From Lotus japonicus (Eukaryota; Streptophyta; Magnoliopsida; Fabales; Fabaceae): DNA of 64,000 bases. The notes under the pieces are model-generated. The model had not been told where the DNA came from. It worked only from the letters and a program-made list of their open reading frames with translations, and searched no databases. The stretch spans positions 19,221,802 to 19,285,801 of the forward strand of contig NC_080041.1 of the NCBI RefSeq assembly GCF_012489685.1, read 5' to 3'. Of the stretch, positions 22,196 through 33,124 are shown piece after piece (the first letter of the stretch is position 1; the number at the start of each line of letters is the position of its first letter). The translations under genes were made by a program, and so were the position numbers.

Positions 22196-23420
22196 TGAAG
22201 GTATGAAAAACGATAGAAATAGGGGTTTGAATAGCGTTTTACAACTAAAAACTCAACCCACTTGAGATTTAAATAAATCTCTTCGAACACCAAAGATAAG
22301 AGTGCAGAGATAAGAGATAAGGAAAGCACACAAATGATTTTATCCTAGTTCACTTGATAAATCCCTCAAGCTAATCCAGTCCACCCGTTAAGGTGATTTC
22401 TTCCTTCTTAGAATGAAGGCAATCCACTAATCAGAGTTTTGTTACAACTGCACTTGCTACCTGCAAAGTGACTAACAATACACTGACTTAGCTAACACTA
22501 AGATTCACTCTCTTAGTCTTCTCTAGGATCCGATCAACCTTGATCTCCTAAAGGTAAAACAAACAACTGTTTGAAAGTATTGGGTTTACAAATAAGTGCT
22601 TCTACAAAAGCTGATAGTAAACACACTTAGTTCTATTTGAAGAAAGATTGCTAAGAAGATTTGAAATATTTCTTGCGCGTGAGTAAGTTTCTTAGGCAAC
22701 ATCTTTCAATCTTCAGCCTCTTTATATACTCCAAGGATTAGAGTTTGAATGTTGCATGGAGATGCTACCGTTGGAGGGCAGATCTGGAATTTCCAAGTTC
22801 TGCTATGGCTGAATCAGTTAGGTAAGGTCGTCAGGAATGGTACCATTGCTTTTGTACTTTGGATAGCGACATGACCTTGAACCTTGTTGACTTCTGATTA
22901 GAGGATGCTTCATTTTGGAACTTGTGAAGCTTGATGATCAGAGTCAGAGGGAAGCTTGGATCCTCTGACCTTTGTACCTCCTGCTTTTGGACTCAAAGGA
23001 GAAGTACTTGGTCTTCAGAGCCAGCTTACTCTTGGACTTCAGAGTCTTCACTACTCAACTTCTGATGCTTCAGAGCTTCTGATCCTTCAGAGCGTATGAT
23101 CCTTCAGAGCGTCTGATCCTTCAGAGCGTCTGATTCTTCAGAGCTTCTAGTGAGCTGAATCCATATCAGAGCTTTGTAATATTCAGATCTTCTGAAGCTT
23201 GATCTACTATTCAGATTGAACATAGTACGTGCGAAAGCGTTGCAGAGGTTACTCTTTGAGCATTGTGCTTCTGATTTTTGTGAGATAGGTCCAGAGTCTT
23301 GGCCTGTCATTTGAACACTCAGAAAACAACGTTAGAGTACCATAATTGTTCATACTTAATAGTTAACTTGTAATCATCAAAACATAGAGTTGTACTACTA
23401 GATCAAAACTTGATCTTACA
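22196..23420 (-). repeat. 5' LTR of copia-C (1225 bp)
   Basis: On the minus strand it starts TGTAAGATCAAG and ends CATACCTTCA. The TATA-type sequence is at 22721-22730. The 17-bp array has five units (23064-23148). It abuts ACTCC at 23421-23425, the near match of GCTCC at the other end of the element. Confidence 0.93.
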
Positions 23421-24420
23421 ACTCCTTCTCTGGTGCATTGATATCTCCATGGGCTTCCTCATCTCCTTCCTTCCCATCCTCACTGCTCTGCTCCTAGGTT
23501 TTTGTGTTTGTGGTCTCTCCAGGGAAACTCGTGGTCTCAAATTTCAGTTTTTTCCGAGCTTCCGCAGTGCCTTCCTTCTTAACCACTGTCAGCTTGGTTG
23601 GACAAGCCCTAATCCAAGTGCCACATGGTAGGTTATGGGGCCCTTCATCCTCCCCATCATCATCGTCTTTCTCCGGGCAGGATTTCAGAGAGTGCCCTAA
23701 TCTGCCGCAGCCAAAGCATAAATCAGGTAGCCTCTCGTATTTGAAGAATATTTTCCCCGCCTTCTTTGGATCAATTTGTATGGATGATCCCCGCTTGAGC
23801 GGCTTCATAAGATCCAGAACTACCTTGACTCGCATGTATATTCCTACCGCGCATCCCTCCGCCTTATCAATGTCAATCACCTCCCACATGGTCCCTCCAA
23901 TCATTCTGATGGCCTCCTCTGTGCGTAGCTTCATGGGAAGGTTGTAAATGCGCACCCAGAAGTGGGAGGTATGAGGTTTGATGTCAGATGGCTGCTCATC
24001 CCCACTGATTTTCTGCATGGCTATGACGTAGCCATTGAAGGTCCAGAGCTGCCCTTTGAGTATCAAGTCGCAGTCCCTAGTTGAAGAGAAATGGAAAGAA
24101 TATAAATTCTTCCCTAACTCAGCGATTTTGACTTCATGCCTCGTTTTCCACAATCCTAGAACGCACGTTGTAGTTCTCTCCAGTCCATAGTTTCGCCACA
24201 ACTGTGCTTTCAACTGGGCGTATTGTCTCGTTTCCAGGGTCGAAAACGATTGTCTCGTTCTCCTCCATGGAGAACTTGATATTGTTCCATGCCTCCATCT
24301 CTGTACTCGACAGACTTCGATGCTTCACGTAAGGAAGACAGCCACTAGCAAGCAATACTGGACTACAGAAAAAAACTCCACCGGCGGCTATTAGGGTTAA
24401 CAAAACCTAGCAGAGCCATA
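23421..24420 (-). mobile_element. LINE, 5' segment (ORF1) beyond copia-C
   Basis: Upstream half of the LINE split by copia-C. It has an ORF1 start region and DUF4283/zinc-knuckle coding. The 5' end is estimated near 24420, where GC-richer LINE sequence gives way to AT-rich DNA. Confidence 0.8.
23426..24298 (-). pseudogene. LINE ORF1: DUF4283 and CCHC zinc-knuckle RNA-binding protein
   Basis: The likely start is the ATG at 24298 (MEAWNNIKFSMEENE). A frameshift near 24190-24213 separates this start from the main frame (complement 23494-24213). That frame shows the DUF4283 core (KLRTEEAIRMIGGTMWEV, then a VGIYMRVKVVLD strand) and a zf-CCHC_4 knuckle CFGCGRLGHSLKSC. A TAG at 23494-23496 then interrupts the tail before the copia-C junction. 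This is the nucleic-acid chaperone-like ORF1 protein of plant L1-type LINEs, and here it is a pseudogene. Confidence 0.85.
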
Positions 24421-24960
24421 CGGGAGACTAGTTTTTGGTAAATGGGTTTGTGATTTAGACTTTAATTTTTGCTATTCCCCAATTTTTCTAATAAAAATTT
24501 AAATTTCAACAGTCATTTTGAGATTTTACATGATATAATATATTTATATCTCAAATTATATATGTCCGGTAAGTAATAAATCGTGTATAAATTTTGCTAC
24601 TACTCATATTTGCTTGCTCTTTAGAGGCAGAACTTGAGCTATGTTTTCATTTTACTACGGTTGTTGTCGCAAAGCCAATTAAGGCGCGCCTCACTGTGGA
24701 TGGAAGTTGGCTTCCAGATGTGAACATGATGGGGGTGGGGGGAGCTTTTCGTGATTCGGATGGGAGACAAATTCTGATTTTTCAGGCAACTTTGGCAAGG
24801 GGGGTTCGTTCTTCCAAAGTTACTAGTTGTGGAGTTTGGTCTTAGACATGCTTGAAAATTGCTGTGGCGTGATATATTTTTTTGTGTGTGCCTAATTGTA
24901 TGGAATTAGTGGATGTTCTTACTACCTAACAATACAAATGTTCATAACTACTAGTTGAGG
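24421..24960 (+). pseudogene. LINE RNase H (RVT_3-type) fragment in AT-rich DNA
   Basis: Around 24670-24840 the plus strand encodes a short RNase H-like piece: VDGSWLPD, then MGVGGAFRDSDGRQI and FQATLARG. It begins and ends abruptly and is surrounded by AT-rich DNA with no gene. It is the N-terminal half of the RNase H domain common at the 3' end of plant LINE ORF2, in the orientation opposite to the main LINE. Confidence 0.6.
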
Positions 24961-24964
24961 AAGA

Positions 24965-25206
24965 ATGGATTTGGATCCCCTCATGTGTTAATCTCACATG
25001 ACAATGTTATGTGAATGATCTGAGCCTTCAATTCTATTTTAATAAAATCTGGGTCCTTGATTGATATATGGAGAAAAAAAATTAAAATTGTGCAGGAAAT
25101 AATACAAATCATTAAATTTTATTAAAAATAATAATTAATGGTTTAGATCTTCCACATGACACGATCATGTTATGTTGGATTAACACATAGGGATCCAAAT
25201 CCAAGG
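24965..25206. mobile_element. MITE-like element with ~28-bp terminal inverted repeats
   Basis: The left end reads ATGGATTTGGATCCCC, then ATGTGTTAATC. The right end, reverse-complemented, reads TTGGATTTGGATCCCTATG, then TGTTAATCC. The 240-bp body is AT-rich and non-coding. No clear target duplication could be fixed, so the superfamily is open. Confidence 0.6.
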
Positions 25207-25790
25207 GGAATACTATCAACATTCATGACTTGTTGGCAAGAGATTGAATAATCATCTTCTCTCATTTTTTTTGTCGTGAGCTCCCAGGTGTGTAGGGATG
25301 TAACTCTCTAACTGATACAAATATTTCCTCCCTCTAATCTGATCCCGTTTTGGTGCAAGAATATCCTTGTTTTATTTTTTTCTTTTCTTTTTGCGTACTT
25401 TAATCTTCCAAATGTGTCCAAAATAGTTAGTAAGAACTCAACAGATATTTATAAAATAAAGATATAGGTACAAAGTTTAACAAGAAAACATAGAAAATAA
25501 GCATATTGCCAAGGACTTTTCAAGGTTGAACATACCTAAATATTATCTAATATACAGACCATATTTTAAGGCAATGTTTGTTTTATCTAAACGCATGATT
25601 ACACTATAAAAGATTAACATGACAACAGCAATAGAGGTGAAAATAAACAAATTGGCAAGAACTTTCCAAGGTTTGAACATGCCCTACCCAATTATTTAAT
25701 ATTAACAGTATCTTAAGACAATGTTTGTTTATCTAGAAGATCGACTTGACTTTAAGGATTATTTAATAATTAATAAAATATTTCAATAGG
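25207..25790. repeat. AT-rich stretch with an imperfect ~97-bp direct repeat
   Basis: No gene is seen. Two related blocks, about 25493-25590 and 25640-25738, share AAAATAA-CA-ATTG-CAAG, then AACATNCC, and end CAATGTTTGTTT-ATCTA. Divergence is substantial, so the duplication is old. Confidence 0.5.
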
Positions 25791-26125
25791 TAATTTTTTT
25801 TACGGAAATATGATATATCATTGAAATATAAAGGTCAAAATATCCAACCGAATACAAGCATTGAAACAAATAGGAAAAGTACTACTAACCCAAACCTCAT
25901 CTCCCACAGAATGAAAGTACTTAGCAATGGTGTGGGTCACCTTATTTGCATCCCGATAAACATGTCTAAAAGAAATAGAAGAAAACAAAGGAACTAAACC
26001 CATAATCTTCACCAGTAGAGAGGATAGGTAGGAATTATGCTTTGCTTGGTCATTAATCACCATTTCTGAATCTGATTCAACTTTCAGATTGGAAAACCCA
26101 TACTCAAGAGCCAATTTCATACCAC
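25791..26125 (-). pseudogene. LINE 3' end: RNase H C-terminus plus poly(A) tail
   Basis: The minus strand encodes MKLALEYGFSNLKVESDSE, then FRHVYRDANKVTHTIAKY and VGDEVWVSS, the C-terminal half of the LINE RNase H domain. After a short 3' UTR the element ends in a T run on the plus strand near 25793-25801, that is, a poly(A) tail. The 5' side is truncated at about 26125, as usual for LINE insertions. Confidence 0.75.
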
Positions 26126-26283
26126 GATATTTAGTTTACATTTAAATAAGTTATGTGTTGATTTTCATATTTTTTTTTTACGTTGAAGTATTTATACAGT
26201 CAATATATTAATATTTTAACAAATTTCTTAGAATATGCAATTTATCTTTCCGATGTACTTAAAAATATGTTCGAAATTTCAAA

Positions 26284-26471
26284 ATATTGCATAAGGGGTT
26301 TTGGTTGGGTGTTAAAGCACTAGAGAGAGTTTTAAGACGTCTTTGGGAGGTTTTTGCTGAAGTGGCTGAGCTTTTACCCGCTTTTTGTTGGCTATATTAC
26401 TTTACTCATGTTGAGAGAGGATGTTTCTCAACTTTATTATTTATATATATCTTTCGTTCCAAAAAAAAAAA
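26284..26471 (+). mobile_element. LINE-like 3' UTR with poly(A) tail
   Basis: A non-coding segment that resembles plant LINE 3' UTRs (GAGGATGTTTCTCAAC, TTTATATATATCTTTCG) and ends in an A run at about 26461-26471. No coding sequence remains. Confidence 0.45.
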
Positions 26472-27326
26472 CTCAAAATATTGCAGTTTGAATCATATAT
26501 TTAATAATAAGAACGATAATATATATTTTTATACTACTTAAATATATATATTGAGTCAAATATGTGTCATTTGAATTAACTGTCCGTTTACAAGAAATCT
26601 AATATTTTTAATTGAATGTATTTTTAAAAAAGTATTAGGCCCACACACACCCATTTCGCTTTTTCTATCAAACAATATTTAGCGACTAACCCCACTTCCT
26701 TGTTTAGTACGTGTTTACAAAAAAAAATTGGAAAATGATACGTAGACATTCGCAGAAAAGTAATTGATGTGAGGGTTAAATATTATGTTAGTTCCGGTAA
26801 ATATAGCGAGTTTTGATTTTAATCTCGTTGGAGCATAATTACATTTTAGTCCATACGTTTATAGAAAAGTTTAGTTTTAGTCCTCCCCCTAATGGTTGTT
26901 TTGGTGTTTTGGAGTTGATGAACGATGAAGGTGTTTGCGTAATAAGTCTTAATGTGTAAGCTAACGTCCACATGAACATGAGGTGTGGCGTGGAGGTTGC
27001 TCATCGATCTCATCCCTTAATTATGAGGTTGAAAGTTCGATCATCGTCTGGACTGGGCGAGCACCCAGAGGGTCTCGCCCTCGCGGCCTCGCCCAGGGTC
27101 GCCCGCCTCGTGGCGGTCACACAAGCTCAGAGTTGGGCCTCTCCCGCGAGGTCCAACTGGCCCAATAGGAGTAGTTAAACTCGCAAGGCCCAGCCCCTAG
27201 CCTATAAATAAGGAGCGGTTACCACATGTAAAGGACTCTTGGCTCATTTGATCAATAACAAACTCTCAATTAAGTTATTTTCTCTCTCTAAGCGGTACTG
27301 TTGTTACTTTTGGTTGTCTTGCATTT
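26472..27326 (+). other. AT-rich DNA, then GC-rich LTR/promoter-like sequence
   Basis: 26472-27000 has no gene. From 27040 to 27190 the sequence is unusually GC-rich (GGGCGAGCACCCAGAGGG, GCCTCGCCC). It is followed by CCTATAAATAAGG near 27200 and a pyrimidine-rich leader. This resembles the U3/R part of another LTR or a promoter, interrupted at 27327 by the solo LTR. Two short ORFs in the GC-rich part look spurious. Confidence 0.4.
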
Positions 27327-28144
27327 TGTCCAAAACAACTTGATGTTGAAGCTGATGTTGTGACATCTGCATATGTGTAGCACAAGACATCAGTCCATGA
27401 CTTGGAGTGCTTATGTGTGCCCTGGAAATCTGGTGAAGATTTTATTGTGGTTACTTACGGTTTAAGTAGTTATATTATGGTTGTTTAATGTGGGCTGGTT
27501 TAATTGTTGGAACAATCTTTGATTGAAGATTTGTTTCTATTGTGTTAATGGTGATTGACATGTGAACGCAATCGACATTTATGGAAGATTGCGTTTTGAT
27601 TTGTTGCTGTTGGACTACTACTTCAGCTTTTGGAAACCCTAGTGTGGCTGTTGAAGCTTATTTATATTGAAGACCTAAAACGTGAAGACTACTGAAGCTA
27701 TTGAGAGAAATAGATCAAGTGTTTTAGGGTTGTCATTTGTACTAGTCCTTGTGTTCGTTGTGAACTGAACTTGCTCATTGAGATTGAGTTATGTGTTCTT
27801 GAGTGTTAAAACTCTAATTGTTGTTATTCTTACCAATCGCTGTGGCAGATTGAGAGAAAGTGAGAGGGGCTCTCATACTTAGGTCGATATACTAAGTAGA
27901 AATACACTGGGTAGATTAGGAAAAGAACTTTGAGCTGTCTGTAGATCCTGAATCTTGAGATAGTGGATTTTCTTTCTTTGGATGCAAACCCTCCAGATGT
28001 AGGTGAAGTTTCTCCGAACTGGGTTAACAACTTTGGTGTTGTGTCTTGTTTATTTTATGCTTTTACTCTTCACTGTTATTCGATTGTTAAAGCAGTTGCC
28101 TAAGCATCGCGTAGGACATCTGTCATACGGGAACTAGAATTTCA
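27327..28144 (+). repeat. Solo LTR of the copia-B family, diverged
   Basis: It starts TGTCCAAAACAAC and ends GGGAACTAGAATTTCA, aligning along its length with the copia-B LTR (9243-10094) in opposite orientation. Shared blocks include GACATCTG, AACAATCTTTG, AGATTGCGTTTTG and GATAGTGGATTT. No internal region lies on either side. A target duplication was not clear, and small indels show age. Confidence 0.8.
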
Positions 28145-29079
28145 GTTACATTCTCTCTCTAGCCAGTTACACATTCCTCTCTCTTGGGCAATCCCTTCAC
28201 TCTAGGTACTATACCCTATCTCTATGTTCTTGGCTGGAACATAGTCTATGAAAATGGAGCATATTTAGTTAGTCGTTTACTGTTTAGTAAGTGAGAGCTA
28301 ATCTTAATGACTTGTTGCTCCATCTCATAAATTGTTTTGTACATCGGAAAGATAAACTACAGTCATTCAGGGTTGATCCCTTAACATCTTATTCCTCAAC
28401 CCATATGTCCACCCGTTCTTACTACTTAAGCTATCATTTAGAGCGTATCTCCTAATCTTTTCTAATCACAGTTTTGTATTGATTAGACCATTTTAGTTCC
28501 TATCATCATGCTTGAATAAACAAAGTAAATTGAAAATGGTTAATTTTTTTAATCTCTAAAAAACCACATTTAATTTTAATATCTCGATTTACATATGGAT
28601 ACATTTTTTATTTGTTAGAAGAGGAAAAAACGACGGATACATTTAATCTCTCTATTTCTAAAACCGATCAATTATAATGAAGGACCAAAATAAAGATTGT
28701 ATTATATATTTTTTATGGACTGAAAAAGTATAATTTAAATTAAAATTATGGAAAAAATAACACAGTAAGAAAAAAAATTAGAGAATAGAGGGATTGGAAA
28801 AAAGAGAATAATATGATTGAAAGAAAAGAAATAAATAGAGACAAAGTGGGACTTATCAAAAAAAAAAAATAGATACAAAGTGGAGTGTAAATAAAATAGA
28901 GATATGAATGAATCATAACTCCTAAATATATTTATAATACACCAACTGCAACAAAAACTTGCTTACTAGAATCACAATCTTGCTTGTCTGGGCCAGAGTT
29001 GCTGAAATAATTTGACACTCATTAATTGAATCAGTAATGGGCAATCCACATATGAAACACAACATTAGCTTTTTAGATA
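28145..29079. other. Non-coding AT-rich flank 3' of the UGT gene, with a SINE-like relic
   Basis: No gene is seen. A minus-strand tRNA-derived SINE-like piece lies at about 28369-28433: A-box-like TAGCTTAAGTAG, 43 bases later B-box-like GGATCAACCCT. The A-rich stretch at 28740-28900 is low complexity. Confidence 0.45.
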
Positions 29080-30498
29080 TCAGTTGCTACCTATCATATC
29101 ATCAATGAGTTTCCTAACAGATATGAATGAAGAACTACCACTAAGAACAGCTTTCCTAGCCATCTCCTTCATCTCTTGTACCTTCTTGTGAACTATCTTA
29201 TCTTTATCCATCAAGTGTTTCAGCCCTTTCTCTATCTCATCTGCCATCACAAGAGCACTACCTCTTCTATAATCCACTCTCAGCTCAAATGCTAATCCCC
29301 ATTCTCTCACCATCCTAAAAGCATTTAGCTGTTGCTCTCCATAGATTGGCCATGTCAGTATTGGCACCCCAAACCACAAGCTTTCTAAGATGGAATTCCA
29401 ACCACAGTGAGAGACAAATCCACCAATGGCTTTGTGGGCCAGAACCTCCACCTGGGGTGCCCATTCACACAACATTCCCTTACCTTCCAGTTCCATCCAT
29501 TCTAAGAACCCTTCTGGTAAAGTTTCCTCTGCCTTGTTGTCAGTGGTTTGTGGAGAACGCAAAGCCCACAAGAATCTAACACCACTACGTTGAAGTCCTA
29601 GTGCTATTTCTCTTGTTTGAGATGGATCAAAGATTCCCATGCTCCCAAAACAGAGAAAAACAACAGAGCAAGGTGGCTGCTCATCTAGCCATTTAAACAA
29701 GCGGTTATGTTGTACTTTGTCTAAACTTGGGTTAAGTAGACCTTTGAAATCAATCAAAGGACCAACAGGATAGATAGGAGGGGTTTGGCCATCAGTTAAT
29801 GTATCAATACCATACTGTTCCAACTCTGAAAGAGTGTTGATGATGATTCCTTTAGTTTCTGTGAACTTCTTAGTAAGCTTGTTGCAGGCAACAACTTGTT
29901 CTTCATCTCTGGTGTAATAATCATCAGGTATAACACTTGAAGGAACTAGACTTGGAAAACCTTGAATCAACAACTCATGATTAGAATTATTCAACACATC
30001 CTCAATTTGACATTTCTGAAAGTGTAGACAGAGGCTCAAGAATCCTGCATTTGATGGGAAGAACAAATAAGAAGGGATACCTAGGTCCTTTCCCACATCA
30101 CTGAAGGGTACACAAAGGAAATCTAGGACTAACCCAACAACTGTGTTAGGATAAGAGGATAAAATGTTTTGCATTGTGGATTTAACATGGGGTTTGAGCC
30201 ACTCCATGAAGCTCCAGAAGAAGGATGCTGTAAATTGAGGTATAGGTGTTTGCTCCTCCTCTGGTGGGGGTTCAACATCAATGATTTGGATCTGAGGTTG
30301 TGAGGCTAAAACTGTTCTGATGTAGGATTCTGAAAAGGGAGTTGCTTGGTGTTTGATGATGAGGATTGTGATGGAAAGATGGTTATCACTGTTGATAAGG
30401 ATTTGTGCAAGTTCCAAGATTGAGCTTAAATGGCCAATCAATGTTGAAGAAATGAATATCAGCTCTGATTTCTTCTCCATGTCAACCATTGTTCCCAT
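29080..30498 (-). CDS. UDP-glycosyltransferase, GT1 family, UGT71-like
   Basis: A 472-aa single-exon protein of normal GT1 length. It transfers a sugar, usually glucose from UDP-glucose, to a small hydrophobic acceptor such as a flavonoid, hormone or terpenoid in the cytosol. The putative catalytic His is H23 (TLIGHLSS) and its activating Asp is D126 (LVLDFLC). The PSPG sugar-donor box spans W346-Q389, with WAPQ, HCGWNS and the terminal EQ that suits UDP-glucose; E388-Q389 close the box. The CFGSMG loop is at about 283-288. The overall pattern (MVREWGLAFELRVDYRRG after the PSPG box) resembles the UGT71 group. The ATG at 30498 is first in frame, with two more Met codons within six codons. A minus-strand TATA box lies about 135 bases upstream. 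No lesion is visible, so it is probably functional. The acceptor cannot be read from sequence. Confidence 0.93.
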   Translation of the reverse strand: MGTMVDMEKKSELIFISSTLIGHLSSILELAQILINSDNHLSITILIIKHQATPFSESYIRTVLASQPQIQIIDVEPPPEEEQTPIPQFTASFFWSFMEWLKPHVKSTMQNILSSYPNTVVGLVLDFLCVPFSDVGKDLGIPSYLFFPSNAGFLSLCLHFQKCQIEDVLNNSNHELLIQGFPSLVPSSVIPDDYYTRDEEQVVACNKLTKKFTETKGIIINTLSELEQYGIDTLTDGQTPPIYPVGPLIDFKGLLNPSLDKVQHNRLFKWLDEQPPCSVVFLCFGSMGIFDPSQTREIALGLQRSGVRFLWALRSPQTTDNKAEETLPEGFLEWMELEGKGMLCEWAPQVEVLAHKAIGGFVSHCGWNSILESLWFGVPILTWPIYGEQQLNAFRMVREWGLAFELRVDYRRGSALVMADEIEKGLKHLMDKDKIVHKKVQEMKEMARKAVLSGSSSFISVRKLIDDMIGSN

Positions 30499-30629
30499 AA
30501 TGGTTTTTTCTTGGTATGGTAGAGAGTAGAGACTGAAAACTAGTGGTTGGTGACTTGGTGTACTGCTTCACTAGAGACTTAGGTATTGCAGTTTTTGGGT
30601 TTGCCTTGTAATCTTTAACTTCAATTGAT

Positions 30630-30640
30630 CTTTTATAACA
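30630..30640 (-). promoter_or_regulatory. TATA box of the UGT gene
   Basis: The minus strand reads TGTTATAAAAG, about 135 bases before the ATG, giving a predicted leader of roughly 100 bases. Confidence 0.55.
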
Positions 30641-30767
30641 CAAGATAACAGCAAGGACAAGAAAATGAGAATTAGTTTATGGCGTATTTGGTTTGCCCAT
30701 TTCGTCATTGGAGGAGTATGCTATAAACATTAAATATATATTTTTTAAACCAAGCAAGACGATTACT

Positions 30768-31125
30768 TTTTTTTTTTTTGGTGCCTCGGAAAACAAATAA
30801 TAGAAAAGAAATAAGGAAACTAAGACACGGCCAATTTATCCCTCAACAGAATGATATCCAATTCTGGAGGAGGGTAATTCAGCTCTCTAACACCATAAAT
30901 GAGAGACATAGCTCCCTGTCTAGCAACCCAATCAGCAGCAATATTGCAATCCCTTTGAACTCAAGCCTCTGAGTGATCCTCCAATTCCTCTCCATCAGCT
31001 CGATAATTGCCTTTAGAACTGTTGCGTGTTCATGGCGGTTCACTCAACTCATGTCAGCCAGCACCTCACGCAGCTCTTGACAATCAGTCTCGCACACTAT
31101 CTTCCTGATCCCACGCCCCCACGAC
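30768..31125 (-). pseudogene. LINE 3' end: decayed RNase H region with poly(A) tail
   Basis: A T run at 30768-30780 marks a poly(A) tail on the minus strand. Reading upstream on that strand gives pieces of the LINE RNase H C-terminus (IVCETDCQELREVLADMS, ELMERNW) broken by stops. It is a 5'-truncated LINE copy inserted just upstream of the UGT promoter. Confidence 0.65.
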
Positions 31126-32377
31126 AACCATTATTATTATATGGTTGAATTTCGGGTTGGGTTTGATGGATTATTATGGAATCTAATATCCGATCCAAAG
31201 ATGATTGGATTGTAATAAAATCCATCCGATTGATCAGCTTGGTCAATCCAATCCGCATTTTTACCATTAGGTCGGGTTTGGTTGGGCGGTTTCATTGGGT
31301 TGACTCGACCACGTACACCCTTAAATTGAACCATTTGCAGCGATTAAATAATCTGAATAATATGTCAATCTTAAAATAATAAATTGTGTATATAAATGTT
31401 GTTATAATTTTGTTTTTGCGTTACACAAATTTAAATAAAAAATGATTTGTAAACATTTCAATAGTGTTAGATATCCAAATATCTCTGATTTTTAGGGTTA
31501 AAAATCGCTTCAAATTACTAATCATCACAATTTAGAGGTGTTTGAGTGTCCGACACTATTCAGGTGTTCCAATGATTAATAGATATTACATATACACTTT
31601 GACTTTAATCATACTTTTTATTATGAAATGTGACTTTAATCATACTTGATTCCACGTTGATTGTGACATGGAGAGAAGAAATTTACAATACTAGTGTGCG
31701 AGGAAAGCATGGGAAAACTTGCTTCAATTTAAAAAAATCATGACTCATAATGAATTATAGAAATACTATTTTGACTGAAATAATCAAATATTATTGCGCT
31801 GTTTGATTTATAGATTTATTCTATGTTTTTTACATTTGAAAAGCTAAATTACATCCTCATTAATTATTCGACCTTTCCCTCCTCAACTCATATCTATCCT
31901 TTGAGTTCTTACCACTTGAGCTATCATTTGAGACTGATTTATATATTTATATTAAGTCTCACATTAATTAAATATGATTAATGAATTACTTAAAAATATA
32001 TTATCCTCACCTTTAATTTTAAAATAGCCTAAGCCTCACCTTTTTTACTAAACAAGTCAGACCTTTGATAGGTCAGGTCGCGGATCTGATAGACTTTTTG
32101 ACCTAGTTTCACCCCACGTAGAAGTAGGCCTAACATATGTTGAAGATCATATGTGTCATCCGTTAAATTTAAAATTAAGGAATTCACCAAATCACCTGTT
32201 TATAACTCATGTCAAAGATATAAACATTCCAATAAATTTTTAAAAATAGATTATTATTATTTATTTTGAAAAAATGTACATTTAAAATTACTGGAAATTA
32301 ATAGACTTGCAAATTTAACCAAATACTAGTATTTTTTACTCACGTGTTGCATGAGAAATATGTCTATTTTATTTTAT
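31126..32377. other. AT-rich intergenic DNA with repeat remnants
   Basis: 31140-31325 resembles a decayed non-autonomous DNA element (GGTTGGGTTTGATGG, and AAGGGTGTACGTGGTCG on the minus strand at its right end). A minus-strand SINE-like relic lies at 31862-31923, with A box TAGCTCAAGTGG and a weak B box GGTCGAATAAT. No gene is seen in the rest. Confidence 0.4.
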
Positions 32378-32385
32378 ACGTCAAT

Positions 32386-33116
32386 CAGGGCCGTGTAATG
32401 CTTTAAATGAATTAGGCAATTGCCTAAGGCCCCAAAGTTACATAAGGCCTCAAAATTTTTTTACCTTATAGTATATTCTATTAAGACTTAAAAGATGTAA
32501 TGAAAAAGTAAAAAATCATGTCATCTTAACTGTAATATGGGCAATAAAATATGGGATCTCAAAAGTGAAATGTGGGAAGTGCAACTTTAACAGGTATTAG
32601 TAGTAGTGTTTTAAATTATCAAATTTACATTTTTCAAAAAGTAAATATCCGTTATTTTTACATTTTCAAAATTAAAAATTAATTGTGTTTACTCGTAATC
32701 GTTAGTTTTGTTTACTTATATATTTGTAGTTTCACTCATTGGTTTTTCTCTAAAAAAAATTTCATTGTTTCTACTATGAAGTGAATTATCAAATAAGATA
32801 CTTGATATTAAAGTGTTGCAAAATCTCTCAGTATTTCATTCCTTACGTTTCAAGTTCTATTAAAACTTTAGATTTTGGTTAAATCAACAATATTGTTACA
32901 AGATAGATCGAATAATTGAGTATCTTATTTATTGAAGCGAAATGTTAGAAATATTTCATTATAAAACTTTAATAAATGATTTCAAAGCTCCAAAAACCTA
33001 GAAAATGAATATAAAAATTAATAATTTATATGATACATTAAATATCTTCAAGATTCTTATAAAAAATAACTTTGACATTTCCGCTTAAGACCACAAATTG
33101 TCTGTACACGACCCTG
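32386..33116. mobile_element. Non-autonomous hAT element (731 bp) with perfect 8-bp target duplication
   Basis: The left end is CAGGGCCGTGTA and the right end reverse-complemented is CAGGGTCGTGTA (11 of 12 match). The 8-bp flanks ACGTCAAT at 32378-32385 and 33117-33124 are identical. The 8-bp duplication and CAGGG termini are typical of hAT. The body is AT-rich with no transposase frame. Confidence 0.88.
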
Positions 33117-33124
33117 ACGTCAAT

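Larger units (their letters stand above)
11806..23420 (-). mobile_element. Copia-C: near-complete Sirevirus with both LTRs and env-like ORF (~11.6 kb)
   Basis: Both LTRs are present (11806-13042 and 22196-23420), with a tRNA-Met primer site, gag, pol and an 892-codon env-like frame. The flanks GCTCC (11801-11805) and ACTCC (23421-23425) match at 4 of 5 bases as a target duplication in LINE ORF1. At least five in-frame nonsense codons (21380, 20753, 19382, 18179, 16092) and a ~643-bp deletion at the gag/pol junction make it non-autonomous. The two LTRs look very alike, apart from a 17-bp repeat-unit difference and loss of the first bases of the 3' LTR, suggesting a fairly young insertion. An antisense gene-like unit lies at 14048-14531. 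Confidence 0.95.
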
